From assembly GCF_027474845.2 (NCBI RefSeq), contig NZ_CP107031.2, positions 3,800,852 through 3,864,851 of the forward strand: a DNA stretch of 64,000 nt. Direction: 5' to 3'. Numbering within the stretch: the stretch's first letter is position 1; each line of letters opens with the position of its first letter. Below, in pieces: positions 9,843-19,476 of this stretch. The position numbers were made by a program, and so were the translations under genes. This DNA is from Maribacter aestuarii. Its GTDB lineage: Bacteria; Bacteroidota; Bacteroidia; Flavobacteriales; Flavobacteriaceae. Under the pieces are notes generated by a model. That model saw only the letters and a program-made list of their open reading frames with translations. It had not been told where the DNA came from and made no database searches.

Positions 9843-11936
9843 ATGCTTGACCAAACCACCATGATTGGAATAACAACTTTTCAAAAAGGAATTATACTAT
9901 TAGTCCTATTATTTTCTTTGCAAAGTAACGGGCAATACAAGGTGGACCGTTTTGAACTACTACTGGAAAAAAGTAAAGAACAATCTCTCTCTAAAAGCGA
10001 ACGGCTAGATGCTCTTAAAGAAGCATCGCTAATAGCACAAGATGAAGTCCAAGATTCCTTGAAATTGAGATTTTTATCAAAATTATCCCTTGCTACCCTA
10101 AAAAGGGGAGATTCAATCCTATTCCGTCAGACCAACAACAAAACCCTTGAACTTGCCAAAAAAAATGGAGATTCAATCATTTTAGCAGAGGCCTATTGGG
10201 ATTTAGCTACCTTTTTTAATAAGTCTAGTATTAAAGATAGTGCCTATTATAGTTATTCCGAAGCCCAAAAAATTTTTGAAGCTAAAAAAGATTTATTCTC
10301 CTCAGGTAGGATGTTCTATAACATGGGACAGCACCAAAGTGATGTGCGAGATTATATTGGCAGTGAAACGGCTTATATAGCGGCTATAGAACGACTCAAA
10401 CCACTGAATAAATACAAACAATTGTATAAAAGTTATGATGGGTTGGGCATCGTGGCCAATGCCTTGGGTGAACAGGAAAGAGCTTTAAAATATTATAAAG
10501 AGGCACGTTTTTATCTCGAAAAAATGGGGAAGCCCAAACTGTTGATTACCAGCAATACTAATAATGTCGGAATCGTCAACAGGGACAACGGCAATTACCA
10601 AGAAGCGATTGAGAAGTTTAAAGAAGTGCTTTCTACCGATAGTCTTAAGCAAAAAGATGCCATACTTTATGCCAAGGCCCTGAACAATTTAGCACTTTGC
10701 AAAATAAGGGTGAATGATACCTCAGGAGTATTACAGCTTATCAATAACTCTATAAAACTTAAAGATAGTATTGGCAATATAAGCAGTTTGGCCAGTTCTT
10801 ATTTTACCCTAGCGGAATATCGATTAATGCAAAGCGATACCATTAATAGCATCTCCAATGCGAAAAAAGCGGTCGCATTATCCAAAGAAAGCAGTAACAA
10901 TGATCGTCTCTTAGAAACCTTGGCCTTTTTAGCTCAAATAGATGCAAAAAAAGCTTCCAGCTATGCACAGCACTATATAAGACTTAACGACAGTTTACAA
11001 CAGGAAGAGCGACAGGCAAGAAATAAATTTGCACGAATCCGTTTTGAAACAGATGAATTCATTGCAGAAAACGAGGTGTTGGCGGAACAAAAAGAATTGT
11101 TGTCCAAAGAAAAAAGAATGTGGACGGGCATTGCCGTCGGGTTTTTCCTATTAGGTTTATCGGTATATGTGATCATAAACCAACGCGTCAAAAATCAAAA
11201 ATTAGTTTTCCAGCAGCAACAGCAGGCCAACAACCAAGAAATATTCAATTTAATGCTGGCCCAAAAGCAAAAGGTAGATGAGGTTAAGCGGATGGAACAG
11301 AAGCGAATCTCAGAAGAACTACACGACGGTGTTCTAGGAAAAATGCTGGGAGCCCGCATGGTCCTGACAGGGCTCAACAAAAAATCCGATGCCGATGCTA
11401 TAAAAGAGCGTTCCGAGGCTATAAACGCCCTAAAGAATGTAGAAAACGAAGTCCGTTCCATCTCTCACGAACTCAGTCATACGGCTTATCAAAAGTTAAG
11501 CAATTTTGTAAGTTCCATTGAAACGTTACTCACCACTGCAAAAGAAAATGTAGATTTAAATACCAGTTTTAGCTACGAAGAGGACGAGGATTGGGATAGC
11601 CTAAAGGGAGATATCAAAATTAACGTTTATCGAATCATTCAAGAAACGCTTCAAAATTCGATCAAACATTCAAATTGTGAAAATTTCTTTATTAATTTTG
11701 AGCGTGACGAAGATTTTTTTAATTTAATAATACGGGATGACGGAAAAGGATTTAAATCCAATAAGGAAAAGAAAGGTATAGGCATACGGAACATAACTTC
11801 CAGAGTATCAAAATTAAATGGTACATGGACTTTGGATACAGCACCCGGAAAAGGAACTCTGATTTCAATTAAAATACCTATTACCAGTAATCCCTCCGTA
11901 GAAGAAAGTAATAAAGGACATTTAGAAAGCGTTTAA
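9843..11936 (+). CDS. Sensor histidine kinase with TPR repeats (HisKA_3 type)
   Basis: The 697-residue protein begins with a signal peptide, then about 350 residues of TPR-like helical repeats in the periplasm (for example YDGLGIVANALGEQERALKYYKEA), a coiled coil, and one membrane helix near residues 428-448 (WTGIAVGFFLLGLSVYVII). In the cytoplasm follows a HisKA_3 dimerisation domain with the phospho-acceptor in EELHDGV, His494. The HATPase_c domain has the N-box QETLQNSIKHS, DDGKGF and GIGIRNITSRV. It should phosphorylate the response regulator encoded 22 bp downstream. An alternative start is the Met at 9861, which gives a more typical signal peptide. Confidence 0.9.
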   Translation: MLDQTTMIGITTFQKGIILLVLLFSLQSNGQYKVDRFELLLEKSKEQSLSKSERLDALKEASLIAQDEVQDSLKLRFLSKLSLATLKRGDSILFRQTNNKTLELAKKNGDSIILAEAYWDLATFFNKSSIKDSAYYSYSEAQKIFEAKKDLFSSGRMFYNMGQHQSDVRDYIGSETAYIAAIERLKPLNKYKQLYKSYDGLGIVANALGEQERALKYYKEARFYLEKMGKPKLLITSNTNNVGIVNRDNGNYQEAIEKFKEVLSTDSLKQKDAILYAKALNNLALCKIRVNDTSGVLQLINNSIKLKDSIGNISSLASSYFTLAEYRLMQSDTINSISNAKKAVALSKESSNNDRLLETLAFLAQIDAKKASSYAQHYIRLNDSLQQEERQARNKFARIRFETDEFIAENEVLAEQKELLSKEKRMWTGIAVGFFLLGLSVYVIINQRVKNQKLVFQQQQQANNQEIFNLMLAQKQKVDEVKRMEQKRISEELHDGVLGKMLGARMVLTGLNKKSDADAIKERSEAINALKNVENEVRSISHELSHTAYQKLSNFVSSIETLLTTAKENVDLNTSFSYEEDEDWDSLKGDIKINVYRIIQETLQNSIKHSNCENFFINFERDEDFFNLIIRDDGKGFKSNKEKKGIGIRNITSRVSKLNGTWTLDTAPGKGTLISIKIPITSNPSVEESNKGHLESV

Positions 11937-11958
11937 AAGAGTACATAAATATTAGTTG

Positions 11959-12627
11959 ATGAAGACGGTTAGGATTTTGGCGGTAGATGATCATGAAATG
12001 ACCACGTTGGGGTACAAATATATTTTGGAAGATCAGGAATTTAGCGATATAACTGTTAAAGTAGATATTGCCAAGAGTTTTGATCAGGGTAAAGAGAAAA
12101 TTGAATTTTCTGCCAAATCGCTGCGCTATGATATTATACTTTTAGATATTCAATTATTTCCATCCGAATCTAAGGACCCAAGAAGCGGTGTAGATTTAGG
12201 ATTACTGGCTAGAGAAGTCGTTCCTAAATCCAAAATTGTATTCATGTCCTCTTTTAGTGATAACTACCGAATCAACAATATTTTTCAGACTGTTGACCCG
12301 GAAGGTTACATGGTTAAATCCGAGATTGATGAATTGTCCTTAAAGGCCATGGTAGAAACCGTTGTAAGGCAACCTCCCTACTACACCGCAGGAGCGCTGG
12401 CGGCAATTAGACGAAGAATGTCCAATGATATCATACTCGATAAACAAGACGAAAAAATATTATATCACCTCTATAAAGGAATTAATACCAGAGACATAGC
12501 TCCATTAATAGCATCTACCAATACCACAGTTGAGACACGTAAAAGACAATTAAAATCAATCTTCGGTGTTAAGAATGGTAATGATATGGCCCTGATTGAA
12601 CAGGCCAAAAAGAGAGGTTTTTTGTAG
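11959..12627 (+). CDS. NarL/FixJ-like response regulator
   Basis: The 222-residue protein has a receiver domain with acidic pair VDDHE near residue 10 and the phospho-acceptor Asp in DIILLDIQLFP. The C-terminal helical domain of about 65 residues (ILYHLYKGINTRDIAPLIASTNTTVETRKRQLKSIFGV) has the shape of a LuxR-type HTH. I choose the ATG at 11959 over the TTG one codon upstream. It is the evident partner of the kinase just upstream. Between strand 3 and helix 3 the receiver has a short insertion, PSESKDPRSG. It may bind the motif found at 8649 and 12711, but that is inference. Confidence 0.85.
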   Translation: MKTVRILAVDDHEMTTLGYKYILEDQEFSDITVKVDIAKSFDQGKEKIEFSAKSLRYDIILLDIQLFPSESKDPRSGVDLGLLAREVVPKSKIVFMSSFSDNYRINNIFQTVDPEGYMVKSEIDELSLKAMVETVVRQPPYYTAGALAAIRRRMSNDIILDKQDEKILYHLYKGINTRDIAPLIASTNTTVETRKRQLKSIFGVKNGNDMALIEQAKKRGFL

Positions 12628-12710
12628 TAGTTTTCTTAATAATATATTATTTATTATAAATAATTGATTATCAATAAGTTATGATTTTTATTGATATTTT
12701 ATAATAATAT

Positions 12711-12736
12711 CCTCCGAATTTCTAAGGTTTTCCTAG
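12711..12736 (+). promoter_or_regulatory. Conserved upstream motif, copy 2
   Basis: CCTCC at 12711-12715, six bases, then the palindrome-like CTAAGGTTTTCCTAG at 12722-12736. Spacing and core are the same as in the copy at 8649. It lies 59 bp upstream of the ATG of the unknown 217-residue protein. Confidence 0.5.
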
Positions 12737-12795
12737 GCTCACAAATTAGAGTATAAAGTTATCTTTAATCGTTAAATGATAAAATTTATTCATTT

Positions 12796-13449
12796 ATGCG
12801 ATTAGATTTAGGCGGTTACAAGCTTACAGATTTAACCAAATTGGATTCGTCATCAGGAATTCTGGGACTGGATGAATTTCTAAAATCTCTCGAACGGGAT
12901 TACTATTCTAATATACATATAAGAAAATACAGTTCAGTTGAAAACTCAACGAATATGGCCTTGGATATAATTTGTCCCGTAAGCCTTTTGGAGATTTTAG
13001 GGCATTACAATAAAGGCAGATGGGGCCAAGATTCTAAAGGAAATTCTGTGCTTCAAGAAAGTTTCAAAACTTTATGTCAACAAAATTCATCCAATAGCTT
13101 TGATATTGAAGAGTTAACCCTATTCTTTAAAGATACCAGCATTGTTGTAAAGCGGCTTTACGATCGCAGTATTCCGGAGCAATTGGATAATATAATTACT
13201 GAGATTGCAAGGCACTACGTATTTTTTACAAAAGGCTTAACGGAAAGACCTTACGAGATTTTTGTTCCAGTTTTTGAAGATACGTTACATAGTGAATCGC
13301 ATAAAAAACCAATCACACAACTATCCCCTCAAACATACTTTGAATATTGGGGTGTTTATTTGGATTCAGAGGATGAGGCATTGATTTATGACCTCCGGAA
13401 AAATTCTTTCATTCCGGCCGATCTTGATTTGTATATGTTGGAAGACTAG
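12796..13449 (+). CDS. Conserved-looking hypothetical protein, 217 aa
   Basis: I do not recognise the family. The protein is soluble and mixed alpha/beta, with no signal peptide, membrane helix or known catalytic motif. It has two Cys, and a middle segment that looks helical ([23 protein letters not shown]). It has its own leader with a copy of the motif also found before the LytTR gene, so it is probably controlled by the same regulator. It lies just after the two-component pair, and a role as output or accessory factor of that signalling block is inference. The 3' end overlaps the end of glyA on the other strand by 4 bp. Confidence 0.6.
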   Translation: MRLDLGGYKLTDLTKLDSSSGILGLDEFLKSLERDYYSNIHIRKYSSVENSTNMALDIICPVSLLEILGHYNKGRWGQDSKGNSVLQESFKTLCQQNSSNSFDIEELTLFFKDTSIVVKRLYDRSIPEQLDNIITEIARHYVFFTKGLTERPYEIFVPVFEDTLHSESHKKPITQLSPQTYFEYWGVYLDSEDEALIYDLRKNSFIPADLDLYMLED

Positions 13450-14735
13450 GCTTTTACCAACATAGGATTAAAAATAGGTCTACCTCCCATCATTTTATTC
13501 ACGGTTGTCTTCACTTCGGAAATAATAGCACTATCCTCTGGATGAAGCAAAACCTTATCCACCAGTGAAACGATTGTTTCCATATCACTTTCTACGAGGC
13601 CTCTCGTGGTAATGGCAGCGGTGCCAAATCGTATTCCAGAGGTTACAAAAGGTGATTTGTCATCAAAGGGCACCATATTTTTATTAGCGGTAATATCTGC
13701 CAAAACCAATACTTTTTCGGCATCCTTCCCAGAAATATTCTTGTTTCTAAGATCAATTAACATCATATGATTATCCGTGCCACCAGAAATTATCTTATAA
13801 TCCCGAGCTACAAAAGCTTCAGCCATGGCATACGCATTTTTCTTTACTTGATGCATGTATTGGCCAAACTCTTCCGTAAGTGCTTCACCAAAGGCTATCG
13901 CCTTGGCGGCTATGATGTGCTCTAGGGGACCCCCTTGATTTCCTGGGAAAACCGCTAAATCTAACAAGGCGGACATTTTTCTCAAATTTCCGTTTTTCAA
14001 CTTGATACCAAACGGGTTATCAAAATCCTTACCCATTAGTATAAGTCCTCCCCTTGGACCACGCAAGGTTTTATGCGTAGTGGTGGTTACGATATGGCAA
14101 TGAGGAATAGGATCGTTTAAAAGCCCTTTAGCGATGAGACCAGAAGGATGCGAAATATCCGCAAGTAACAGTGCTCCTACACTATCAGCTATAGCTCTAA
14201 ATTTCTTAAAGTCCATATCCCGTGAATAGGCGGAAGCTCCAGCAATAAGAAGCTTCGGTTTTTCCTTAGTTGCTATTTCTTGTATTTTATCATAATCAAG
14301 TCTACCGGTATTTTCGTCAACTCCATAGAACACAGGATTATATAATCTACCCGAAAAATTGACGGGAGACCCATGGGTTAAGTGACCTCCATGTGCCAAA
14401 TCAAAACCGAGTATAGTATCCCCAGGCTGTAGACAGGCATGGTAGACCGATGCATTGGCCTGAGAACCCGAATGTGGTTGCACATTGGCATACTCAGCGC
14501 CAAATAACTCTTTAGCCCTATCAATTGCTAGTTGCTCAATTTTATCCACAACCTCGCAACCCCCATAATATCTCTTTCCAGGATATCCTTCTGCATATTT
14601 ATTGGTCAAAACGGAACCGGCAGCCTCCATAACTTGTGGACTAGTGAAATTCTCCGACGCAATTAATTCGATTCCATTTATTTGCCGTTGCCTTTCTTCT
14701 TCAATTAGTTCAAAAACCCTAGAATCCCTTTCCAT
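13446..14735 (-). CDS. glyA: Serine hydroxymethyltransferase
   Basis: GlyA converts serine and tetrahydrofolate to glycine and 5,10-methylene-THF, the main source of one-carbon units. It is a cytoplasmic PLP enzyme. The 429 residues match the usual length of about 420. Seen motifs are [14 protein letters not shown] near residue 21, [15 protein letters not shown], the PLP lysine in [14 protein letters not shown] (about residue 222) and [18 protein letters not shown] near the end. The gene stands alone, convergent with the hypothetical gene. Upstream, TATTTTTA with a TTGG 16 bp before it is one base off the standard promoter. Confidence 0.97.
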   Translation of the reverse strand: MERDSRVFELIEEERQRQINGIELIASENFTSPQVMEAAGSVLTNKYAEGYPGKRYYGGCEVVDKIEQLAIDRAKELFGAEYANVQPHSGSQANASVYHACLQPGDTILGFDLAHGGHLTHGSPVNFSGRLYNPVFYGVDENTGRLDYDKIQEIATKEKPKLLIAGASAYSRDMDFKKFRAIADSVGALLLADISHPSGLIAKGLLNDPIPHCHIVTTTTHKTLRGPRGGLILMGKDFDNPFGIKLKNGNLRKMSALLDLAVFPGNQGGPLEHIIAAKAIAFGEALTEEFGQYMHQVKKNAYAMAEAFVARDYKIISGGTDNHMMLIDLRNKNISGKDAEKVLVLADITANKNMVPFDDKSPFVTSGIRFGTAAITTRGLVESDMETIVSLVDKVLLHPEDSAIISEVKTTVNKMMGGRPIFNPMLVKA

Positions 14736-14995
14736 TTTGTATTGTATTTTATATAAGTTGTAAAAATACGAATAGCCTTCAATTCCAACTAAAAAAATTT
14801 TAATGTGGGGTAACTTTTTATCAAAGAAAAGTTAACAAATACTTCATTTAAACAGCGGTAATACTAAATCCAAAATAATTTTTGATAATCGTTTCGCAAC
14901 CGATTTACACTATTCTTGAACCTTTAACGTTATCATCAAAACAATTTATGGCACGGCAATTGAAAAGTATACCTACAAACCATAAAAATCAAATC

Positions 14996-16180
14996 ATGAG
15001 AAAATTTCTTCTTTATAGTGTATTAATCGTCTTATGCTCTTGTAGTGGAGTTAAGAAGACACAGGAAGCCCTAAATTCAGGTAATTACGAAGCGGCCATT
15101 AATAAGGCCATTATAAACATTGCCGAAAACAAGAACAAAAAAAGTAATCAGCCTTATATCGCATTGTTGGAAGAAGGATTCAAGAAAAATACAGAACGAG
15201 AGCTTCAGCAAATAAAATTTCTCAAAAAAGATGGCAATCCAGCGAACTACGAAGAAATATTTGAAGCCTACAGCAGATTAAAGTCCATTCAGCAAAGAAT
15301 AAGACCTTTATTGCCACTACAAATTGTAGAGGAAGGTAGAAACGCTAGGTTCAATTTTAACAACTATGATGATGCTATCTTAAGCTCAAAAACAAAATTA
15401 TCTGATTACTTGTACAGCAGGGCAGTAACCTTACTGAATCAAGCCATAAATAAGATGGACTACAGACAAGCATATAATGACTTAAAATATCTGGAGGACA
15501 TAAATCCAAATTACAAGGATAGCAAACAACTTATGGAAGAGGCCTATCAACAAGGTTTGGACTATGTGGTTGTGGAAATGGTCAATAATACGGACAAGGT
15601 TATCCCAAAAAGATTAGAGGATGAGTTACTGAATCTTAATACTTACGGGCTTAACAATCTTTGGACGGAGTATCACACGAACAGAATGTCCAATTTGAAC
15701 TATGATTACAAGATGCAAGTTTCTTTCCAAGACATTCTTATTTCTCCGGAACAAATAAGTGAAAAACAAATAAGCAAGGAAAGACAAATAAAGGATGGTT
15801 ATAAATATGCCTTGGACAAGGAAGGTAACGTGGTTAGAGATAGTCTTGGAAATAGAATTAAGATTGATAACTTTAAAACTGTGAGGTGCGATTTCTATCA
15901 ATTTACACAATTCAAAAGTGCTCAAGTAACCGGTGTTGTTAATTTCACGGACTTAAAGAAAAAGCAGCAAATTAATCAATACCCCTTGGCAAGTGAGTTC
16001 GTATTTGAGCATGTATACGCCAATTATGATGGAGATAAGCGTGCATTGGACAATGAACTAGTATCTTTACTACAATTAGCAAGAGTTCCATTTCCAACAA
16101 ACGAGCAAATGGTATATGATGCGGGAGAGGACTTAAAAGGGAATTTAAAAACCATCCTGAACAGACAAACATTCAACTAA
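14996..16180 (+). CDS. Hypothetical lipoprotein with helical repeats
   Basis: I set the start at ATG 14996 because the next residues form a lipoprotein signal peptide (lipobox LCSC, Cys16); the longer frame upstream from 14882 has no sense as a signal. The mature protein is about 379 residues. The N-terminal half is helical and TPR-like (ALNSGNYEAAINKAIINIAENK, TLLNQAINKMDYRQAYNDLKYLEDINPNYKDS). The C-terminal half is beta-rich (MQVSFQDILISPEQISEKQ). No catalytic motif is seen. It is probably anchored to a membrane on the periplasmic side. The gene is followed by a bidirectional terminator. Confidence 0.6.
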   Translation: MRKFLLYSVLIVLCSCSGVKKTQEALNSGNYEAAINKAIINIAENKNKKSNQPYIALLEEGFKKNTERELQQIKFLKKDGNPANYEEIFEAYSRLKSIQQRIRPLLPLQIVEEGRNARFNFNNYDDAILSSKTKLSDYLYSRAVTLLNQAINKMDYRQAYNDLKYLEDINPNYKDSKQLMEEAYQQGLDYVVVEMVNNTDKVIPKRLEDELLNLNTYGLNNLWTEYHTNRMSNLNYDYKMQVSFQDILISPEQISEKQISKERQIKDGYKYALDKEGNVVRDSLGNRIKIDNFKTVRCDFYQFTQFKSAQVTGVVNFTDLKKKQQINQYPLASEFVFEHVYANYDGDKRALDNELVSLLQLARVPFPTNEQMVYDAGEDLKGNLKTILNRQTFN

Positions 16181-16181
16181 T

Positions 16182-16209
16182 AAAAAGCTCCGGCAATCCG
16201 GGGCTTTTT
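16182..16209. terminator. Bidirectional intrinsic terminator
   Basis: The hairpin AAAAAGCTCCGG / CCGGGGCTTTTT with a CAAT loop has A-rich and T-rich flanks on its two sides. It can end both the plus-strand lipoprotein gene and the minus-strand ytxJ gene, whose stop is at 16209. Confidence 0.8.
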
Positions 16210-16604
16210 CATATATATTGCTCCAAATCAATTTCCGATATCGCTCCATGTGAATCGTGTGCCACCACTACACCATTTTTAATAACCAGAAGTTGAGGTG
16301 ATTGATGCATGACCTGAAACCTTTCCGCTATTTTATTCGATATTCCCCTGAAAGCGTGTAAATCTAAAAAATAAAAGTCCATTTGACCGGGTTCCAAATT
16401 ATAAGAGGACGTAAACATATTCAGCACCATTCTACTAATTCCACAGGTCGTAGAATGTTTAAAGATTACTTGGGGCACACCTTTAGAGTTCGTCTTTATT
16501 TCATCTAGCTGCTCCATCGATTCCAACGGCACCCAAGGAACTTTTGGCAGTTCTTCTCTTTTGTTGTCTTCTTTATTCCCAAACAAACCTCCTAATATTC
16601 CCAT
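16209..16604 (-). CDS. ytxJ: Bacillithiol-system redox protein YtxJ (DUF2847)
   Basis: This 131-residue thioredoxin-fold protein has the YtxJ hallmark FKHSTTCGISRMVL, with a single Cys in place of CxxC, and the strand/cis-Pro region HQSPQLLVIKNG. YtxJ is a monothiol bacilliredoxin thought to remove bacillithiol from proteins after oxidative stress. Its presence implies that the organism makes bacillithiol, as many Flavobacteriaceae do. The N-terminal 25 residues (GLFGNKEDNKREE) are a charged, probably disordered tail. The 160 bp to clpB, divergently transcribed, hold palindromes that could regulate either gene. Confidence 0.88.
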   Translation of the reverse strand: MGILGGLFGNKEDNKREELPKVPWVPLESMEQLDEIKTNSKGVPQVIFKHSTTCGISRMVLNMFTSSYNLEPGQMDFYFLDLHAFRGISNKIAERFQVMHQSPQLLVIKNGVVVAHDSHGAISEIDLEQYI

Positions 16605-16682
16605 GTCATTTTTTTTGATTAGGTCTCCCTTAATTACTAACCTTACATACTGACTTATTGTCCTCTACATCAAGTGTTTTAC

Positions 16683-16727
16683 CGACATTATGTCGTGTGA
16701 TTTTACTTGGTAGGATTGTTGCAATCC
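16683..16727. promoter_or_regulatory. Two palindromes in the ytxJ-clpB intergenic region
   Basis: The first is CGACAT-T-ATGTCG at 16683-16695, with perfect 6 bp arms. The second is GGATTG-TTG-CAATCC at 16713-16727, also with perfect 6 bp arms. Neither resembles the CIRCE element. They lie 41-85 bp before the clpB start in a divergent region, a natural place for stress-response operators. Confidence 0.45.
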
Positions 16728-16767
16728 AATCCTCAAAATTAAGACACTTAATTAAAACATATATAAA

Positions 16768-19368
16768 ATGAACTTTAATAATTTTACTATAAAATCCCAG
16801 GAGGCCATTCAACGGGCACAGCTCTTAGCCCAAGAAATGGGGCATCAACAAATAGAGAACGAGCATATTTTTAAAGCAATTACAGAGGTTGAAGAAAATG
16901 TAGTTCCCTTTATCCTTAAAAAATTAGGTATCAATTTTGGTATGCTACAGCAAATTCTGGATAAGGAAATGCAGACTTTTCCTAAAGTAGAGGGTGGAGA
17001 TATTGTGCTTTCCCGAGAAGCCGGTAAAACGGTGAACGAAGCCACGATACTTGCCAAAAAAATGGGAGATGAATTTGTTTCCATTGAACATCTATTCTTG
17101 GCGATTTTTAAATCAAAAAGCAAAATTGCTCAAATCCTAAAGGACCAAGGAGCCAATGAAAAGGATTTACAAGCGGTCATAGCCGAATTGCGGAAGGGAA
17201 GCAACGTTACTTCACAAAGTGCAGAGGAAACTTATAATTCTTTGGAGAAGTATGCAAAAAACTTAAATAAACTTGCGGACAGTGGTAAGTTGGATCCGGT
17301 CATAGGTCGGGACGAAGAAATCCGTAGGGTACTTCAAATTTTATCTCGAAGGACCAAGAACAATCCAATTTTAGTGGGTGAACCCGGAGTGGGTAAGACC
17401 GCAATTGCAGAAGGTCTGGCCCACCGTATTATTCAAGGAGACATTCCGGAAAACTTAAAGGACAAAGTTCTTTATGCCTTAGATATGGGAGCTTTGATTG
17501 CCGGGGCAAAATATAAAGGAGAATTCGAAGAACGTTTAAAGGCCGTGATAAAAGAGGTCACAGATGCCCAAGGAGATATTATCCTTTTTATTGACGAGAT
17601 ACATACATTGGTAGGAGCCGGTGGCGGGCAAGGTGCTATGGATGCCGCCAATATCCTTAAACCTGCTTTGGCTAGAGGTGAACTTAGAGCCATTGGGGCA
17701 ACCACATTGGATGAATATCAGAAATACTTTGAAAAAGACAAGGCACTAGAACGAAGATTTCAAAAAGTCGTTGTAGACCAACCAGATACCGAAAGTGCAA
17801 TATCCATTTTAAGGGGAATAAAGGAGAAATACGAGGCCCATCATAAAGTCCGTATAAAGGACGAAGCAGTAATAGCGGCAGTGGAACTATCCCAACGGTA
17901 CATTACAAATCGTTTCTTACCGGATAAGGCTATTGATTTAATGGACGAGGCAGCTTCCAAATTACGGATGGAAATCAACTCAAAGCCCGAAGAGCTTGAT
18001 GTACTAGACAGAAAAATAATGCAGTTGGAAATTGAAATTGAGGCCATTAAGCGAGAAAATGATAAAGAAAAGCTGAAAGTGTTGAATATGGAGTTGGCCA
18101 ATGTCAAAGAAGATAGGAACGAAATTTTCACGCAATGGGAAAGCGAAAAATCTGTAGTGGACAATATTCAAAAAACAAAACAGGATATTGAAAACTTCAA
18201 GGCCGATGCCGAGAGAGCCGAACGCAATGGTGATTATGGCCTAGTAGCGGAGATTAGATACGGGAAAATAAAGGAAGCCCAAGAGAATTTGACCACATTA
18301 CAAGAGGAACTAGCAGCTCAGCAAGAAGGAGGGACTTTAATTAAAGAGGAGGTAACTAATGATGACATTGCAGAAGTCGTTGCCAAATGGACCGGAATAC
18401 CAGTTACTAAAATGCTTCAAAGTGAGCGTGAAAAACTGTTGAAATTGGAAGATGTGCTACATGAAAGGGTCGTGGGACAGGAGGAAGCCATTAACGCCGT
18501 CTCTGATGCGATTAGAAGAAGTCGCGCAGGCCTTCAAGACCAGAAAAAACCTATTGGTTCGTTCCTTTTCTTAGGTACCACAGGTGTTGGTAAAACCGAG
18601 CTTGCCAAAACCTTGGCATCTTATTTGTTCGATGATGAGAGTGCCATGACTAGAATTGACATGAGCGAATACCAAGAGAGGCACTCCGTAAGTAGATTGG
18701 TAGGAGCTCCCCCAGGATATGTTGGTTATGATGAGGGTGGTCAGTTGACAGAAGCTGTTCGAAGAAGACCCTATTCAGTGGTGCTGTTGGACGAGATAGA
18801 GAAAGCGCATCCGGATACCTTTAATATACTTTTACAGGTATTGGATGAAGGTCGATTGACCGACAATAAGGGAAGAGTTGCGGATTTCAAGAATACAATT
18901 ATTATCATGACCAGTAACATGGGAAGTGAAATCATTCAGGAGAAATTTGAAAATTCAAAAGATAACTTTAGTGCGGCCGAAGCTGCAAGGGTCGAGGTTC
19001 TAGGCTTGTTAAAGAAAATGATACGGCCTGAATTCCTGAATAGGATCGATGATATTATCATGTTCACTCCATTGAGCAAGGAAGACATTAGAAAAATTGT
19101 AAAACTACAATTGGAGCTATTGAAAAAGATGTTGAGTAAACAACAAATTGTTTTAGACGCAACCGATGAGGCCATAGACTTCTTGGCGAACAAGGGCTAC
19201 GACCCACAATATGGTGCAAGGCCAGTAAAAAGAACGCTACAAAAGGAAGTGCTTAATAATATGTCCAAAGCGCTGTTAAGTGGGGAAATTAAAGCGGATA
19301 GTGTTGTGCTATTGGATTCTTTTGACAACACCTTGGTCTTTAGAAACCAAAATGACTTGGTGGTATAA
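16768..19368 (+). CDS. clpB: ATP-dependent disaggregase ClpB
   Basis: ClpB pulls polypeptides out of aggregates together with DnaK/DnaJ/GrpE in the cytoplasm. The 866 residues fit the family. Order of parts: N-terminal Clp repeat domain (1-145), AAA+ 1 with Walker A GEPGVGKT (about 203-210) and Walker B ILFIDEIH, the coiled-coil M domain (about 395-525), and AAA+ 2 with Walker A GTTGVGKT (about 606-613), Walker [12 protein letters not shown] and pore loops ([24 protein letters not shown]). The start ATG at 16768 is the usual one ([13 protein letters not shown]). The gene ends at a strong terminator. Upstream palindromes may mediate heat-shock control. Confidence 0.98.
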   Translation: MNFNNFTIKSQEAIQRAQLLAQEMGHQQIENEHIFKAITEVEENVVPFILKKLGINFGMLQQILDKEMQTFPKVEGGDIVLSREAGKTVNEATILAKKMGDEFVSIEHLFLAIFKSKSKIAQILKDQGANEKDLQAVIAELRKGSNVTSQSAEETYNSLEKYAKNLNKLADSGKLDPVIGRDEEIRRVLQILSRRTKNNPILVGEPGVGKTAIAEGLAHRIIQGDIPENLKDKVLYALDMGALIAGAKYKGEFEERLKAVIKEVTDAQGDIILFIDEIHTLVGAGGGQGAMDAANILKPALARGELRAIGATTLDEYQKYFEKDKALERRFQKVVVDQPDTESAISILRGIKEKYEAHHKVRIKDEAVIAAVELSQRYITNRFLPDKAIDLMDEAASKLRMEINSKPEELDVLDRKIMQLEIEIEAIKRENDKEKLKVLNMELANVKEDRNEIFTQWESEKSVVDNIQKTKQDIENFKADAERAERNGDYGLVAEIRYGKIKEAQENLTTLQEELAAQQEGGTLIKEEVTNDDIAEVVAKWTGIPVTKMLQSEREKLLKLEDVLHERVVGQEEAINAVSDAIRRSRAGLQDQKKPIGSFLFLGTTGVGKTELAKTLASYLFDDESAMTRIDMSEYQERHSVSRLVGAPPGYVGYDEGGQLTEAVRRRPYSVVLLDEIEKAHPDTFNILLQVLDEGRLTDNKGRVADFKNTIIIMTSNMGSEIIQEKFENSKDNFSAAEAARVEVLGLLKKMIRPEFLNRIDDIIMFTPLSKEDIRKIVKLQLELLKKMLSKQQIVLDATDEAIDFLANKGYDPQYGARPVKRTLQKEVLNNMSKALLSGEIKADSVVLLDSFDNTLVFRNQNDLVV

Positions 19369-19389
19369 GCAATCATCTTTAAAAGGTAA

Positions 19390-19418
19390 AAGCTCCCAAA
19401 ATATTTGGGAGCTTTTTT
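19390..19418 (+). terminator. Intrinsic terminator after clpB
   Basis: The arms AAAGCTCCCAAA and TTTGGGAGCTTT pair perfectly around an ATAT loop, followed by a T-run. Confidence 0.88.
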
Positions 19419-19429
19419 TATGAACAATT

Positions 19430-19445
19430 TATACCATACAGTATA
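19430..19445. promoter_or_regulatory. Probable TetR operator (TATAC-N6-GTATA)
   Basis: Perfect 5 bp arms with a 6 bp spacer form a 16 bp site ending 31 bp before the TetR gene. It lies over the expected -33 region of the TATCTTCG promoter box at 19453-19460. Binding there would block RNA polymerase, suggesting autorepression. Confidence 0.5.
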
Positions 19446-19452
19446 GATTTTT

Positions 19453-19460
19453 TATCTTCG
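19453..19460 (+). promoter_or_regulatory. Promoter -7 box of the TetR gene
   Basis: TATCTTCG matches TAnnTTTG at all but one position. It would start transcription near 19464, about 13 nt before the ATG. Confidence 0.4.
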
Positions 19461-19476
19461 CATAAAACCGCCATGC

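Noticed and set aside
14882..14995. N-terminal extension of the 14996 lipoprotein gene
   Set aside because: The first 38 codons would place a lipoprotein signal peptide in the middle of the chain; ATG 14996 gives a normal one.
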